Of a stretch of 6,959 bases of DNA, positions 5,278 through 6,959 are shown piece by piece. How positions within the stretch are numbered: the stretch's first letter is position 1; every line of letters starts with the position of its first letter. The position numbers and the translations under genes are program-made. This stretch comes from CAZYPH01 sp964649095. GTDB lineage: Bacteria; Bdellovibrionota; UBA1018; UBA923. The stretch covers positions 1-6,959 of the forward strand of contig CAZYPH010000114.1 of the NCBI GenBank assembly GCA_964649095.1. Direction: 5' to 3'. Below the pieces are notes generated by a model. It made no database searches. It was not told where the DNA came from and worked only from the letters and a program-made list of their open reading frames with translations.

Positions 5278-6189
5278 TTATACCTTCTCTGTACGATGGA
5301 TGCCAAATAGACCACTAGGTTTTACTAATAGAATAATGATTAATAGTCCGAAGGCTAAAGCGTCACGATACGTAGATGCTAAGTACGCAATAACCAGAGA
5401 CTCTGCCACACCAAGAATGAGTGCGCCCACGACAGCGCCATAGACGTTTCCAATTCCGCCAACAACTGCAGCCACAAAAGCTTTCAGGCCAAACATCACG
5501 CCCATAAGAGGATCAATTTTAGGATACGTTAGGCCGACCAACACTCCCGCAGCCCCTGCAAGTGCAGAACCCAGCATAAACGTAAAGCTAATCGTACGGT
5601 CTACAGATATGCCCATTAATGCGGCGTTTTGATGCGAGTGTGAAACAGCCCTCATCGCTAACCCGACCTTGGTTTTGTAAATTACAAAATGGAGCCCCAG
5701 CATCAATACAATACTAATGACTAATACCAGTACCTGCAGGGGGTTGATCTGTAGGGCGTTCCACTGAAAAGCTGAAAAATTTGGTAATAATTGCGGGAAA
5801 AATTTGGGGTCGGCTCCGAACAGGGCTTGCCCACCAAACTCTAAGAATAAACTGACACCAATGGCTGTTATCAGCACATTGATGCGCGGAGCCTTGCGTA
5901 GCGGCCGGTAAGCAAAACGTTCAATCGTAAAACCTAAAATAGCGCAGCCCGACATGGCGGCTACCAAAGTCAGCAACAACGCGGCAACGCCTGGGTTCTG
6001 AGCTAAACCAAAATACGATGCGACATAGAAGCCGATAAAAGCCCCCACCATATAGACATCGCTATGCGCAAAGTTAATCAGCTGTAGAATGCCAAACACC
6101 ATCGTGTAACCGAGAGCAATTAAGGCATAAATGGCGCCAAGGCCAAGACCATTAATGAGGTGTTGAACAAACTCGATGAATACCGCCAC
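5278..6189 (-). CDS. livH: Branched-chain amino-acid ABC transporter permease LivH
   Basis: The product is 303 aa, the usual LivH length, and forms the second channel subunit in the inner membrane. The near-universal LivH block GYTMVFGILQLINFAHSDVY spans 27-46. The coupling loop is TKVGLAMRAVSHSHQNAALM (173-192), and VAAVVGGIGNVYGAVVGA (239-256) and the C-terminal LVKPSGLFG (288-296) are also typical. About eight hydrophobic spans are visible. The GTG at 6187-6189 is chosen because GAGGAG (minus strand, 6196-6201) lies 6 nt before it and the encoded MAVFIEFVQHLINGL matches the family N-terminus. It sits 26 bp after livK. Confidence 0.96.
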   Translation of the reverse strand: MAVFIEFVQHLINGLGLGAIYALIALGYTMVFGILQLINFAHSDVYMVGAFIGFYVASYFGLAQNPGVAALLLTLVAAMSGCAILGFTIERFAYRPLRKAPRINVLITAIGVSLFLEFGGQALFGADPKFFPQLLPNFSAFQWNALQINPLQVLVLVISIVLMLGLHFVIYKTKVGLAMRAVSHSHQNAALMGISVDRTISFTFMLGSALAGAAGVLVGLTYPKIDPLMGVMFGLKAFVAAVVGGIGNVYGAVVGALILGVAESLVIAYLASTYRDALAFGLLIIILLVKPSGLFGIHRTEKV

Positions 6190-6215
6190 CCAGAGCTCCT
6201 CGCTGATGAAATAGA

Positions 6216-6959
6216 TTACGTAGGTTTGATTGTTTCTTTGTAGGTAAATTTACCGTCTTTTATTTCGATAATAACCGCTGGTTTTGAAGCATCGCGGTTT
6301 TTATCCATAGTAATCACACCCGTCACGGCAGAAAACTGAGTGGTTTCGGCAAGGGCTTTTCGAATGGCGGCGCGCTCTGTGCTGCCTGCGCGTTTGATCG
6401 CATCAAACAATACCAGAGCGGCATCATACCCCATTGCTGCAAGTCCACTAGGAATCTCGTTGTACATGGCCTTATATTCACTAATAAATTTTTGTACCTG
6501 TGGACTGGTGTCATCTGGTGAATAGTGGTTGGAAAAATAAGACCCATTGATGTTTTTACCGGCAATTTGAGTGAGTTTTTCCGAGTCCCAGCCATCGCCG
6601 CCTAGTAGTGGAACGTTGATTTGGAGTTCTTTTGCCTGACGTGCAATTAAACCGACTTCAGAATAGTATCCCGGCACAAAAATCGCTTCGGGGTTTTTAG
6701 TTTTAATAGCGGTAAGCTGGCTTTTAAAATCGACATCTTTGGTGGCGTAACTTTGATCAACAACAATCTCGCCGCCCATTTGTTTAAATTGTTCCGCAAA
6801 TACATTCGACAGGCCCACACTATAATCACTGCTAACTTCGCGTAAGATAGCCACGCGTTTCAATTTTAGAGACTGGCGCGCAAATTTTGCCATGACGAGG
6901 CCTTGAAATTCATCAATGAAACACACCCGAAAAATATGATCACCGACTTGGGTAACTTT
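6216..6959 (-). CDS. livK: Branched-chain amino-acid-binding periplasmic protein LivK, 5' end outside window
   Basis: The visible 247 residues are the C-terminal two thirds of a type I periplasmic binding protein that captures branched-chain amino acids (or a related ligand) and delivers them to LivHM. The frame is open to the window edge; a GTG at 6924-6926 is internal and is not the start, because the preceding codons (VTQVGDHIFR) continue the family motif up to VCFIDEFQG. Other family marks are KRVAILREVSSDYSVGLSNVF, PEAIFVPGYYSEVGLIARQA, PLLGGDGWDSEKL, AAMGYDAALVLFDAIKRAGS and FSAVTGVITMDKNRDASKPAVIIEI. The signal peptide and first lobe are not in the window. It is the first visible gene of the liv operon. 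The exact ligand cannot be told from this part. Confidence 0.94.
   Translation of the reverse strand, partial: KVTQVGDHIFRVCFIDEFQGLVMAKFARQSLKLKRVAILREVSSDYSVGLSNVFAEQFKQMGGEIVVDQSYATKDVDFKSQLTAIKTKNPEAIFVPGYYSEVGLIARQAKELQINVPLLGGDGWDSEKLTQIAGKNINGSYFSNHYSPDDTSPQVQKFISEYKAMYNEIPSGLAAMGYDAALVLFDAIKRAGSTERAAIRKALAETTQFSAVTGVITMDKNRDASKPAVIIEIKDGKFTYKETIKPT

Noticed and set aside
5277..5282. TATAAT on the minus strand at the livH-livM junction
   Set aside because: It arises from the livH stop codon region; no -35 element is seen at a proper distance and the genes are only 5 bp apart, so an internal promoter is not supported.

Overview
The window looks like chromosomal DNA of a diderm (Gram-negative) bacterium of moderate G+C. 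The evidence is a complete set of inner-membrane and periplasmic branched-chain amino-acid transport genes, a secreted protein with the C-terminal Phe of outer-membrane barrels, and tRNA genes that encode their own CCA ends. A Bdellovibrionota or other delta-proteobacterial origin would fit the protein style, but this is an impression and not a demonstrated assignment. Every recognisable gene lies on the minus strand, so transcription runs from high to low coordinates.

Right and middle part (6959 to 1200): a seven-gene, tightly packed array. In order of transcription it holds livK (5' end outside the window), livH, livM, livG, livF, a small transaldolase, and a putative outer-membrane protein. 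Gaps run from 26 bp down to a 4-bp ATGA overlap, which suggests one operon. LivK binds amino acid in the periplasm, LivH and LivM form the channel, and LivG and LivF are the ATPases. The transaldolase and the outer-membrane protein are unusual passengers.

Left part (1179 to 1): a tRNA-Leu operon with its own promoter, interrupted by a small insertion. tRNA-Leu(GAG) is followed after 29 nt by only the first 52 nt of a tRNA-Leu(CAG). Next comes a type II toxin-antitoxin pair (toxin first, RelE/HigB-like, then an HTH antitoxin overlapping it by 62 bp), and then a complete tRNA-Leu(CAG). The 52 bp are repeated exactly at both ends of the 748-bp unit, and the repeat stops exactly at the first base of the mature tRNA. 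The simplest reading is that a toxin-antitoxin islet inserted into tRNA-Leu(CAG) and supplied a replacement 5' part of the tRNA. No recombinase gene is visible. Immediately after the intact tRNA is a ribbon-helix-helix reading frame that runs off the window and has no ordinary start codon, possibly a broken or partial second antitoxin.

The most interesting part is this left kilobase: a toxin-antitoxin module lying inside a tRNA operon, in a position where its precise loss by recombination between the 52-bp repeats would restore the ancestral Leu(GAG)-Leu(CAG) pair. The liv operon itself is conventional.
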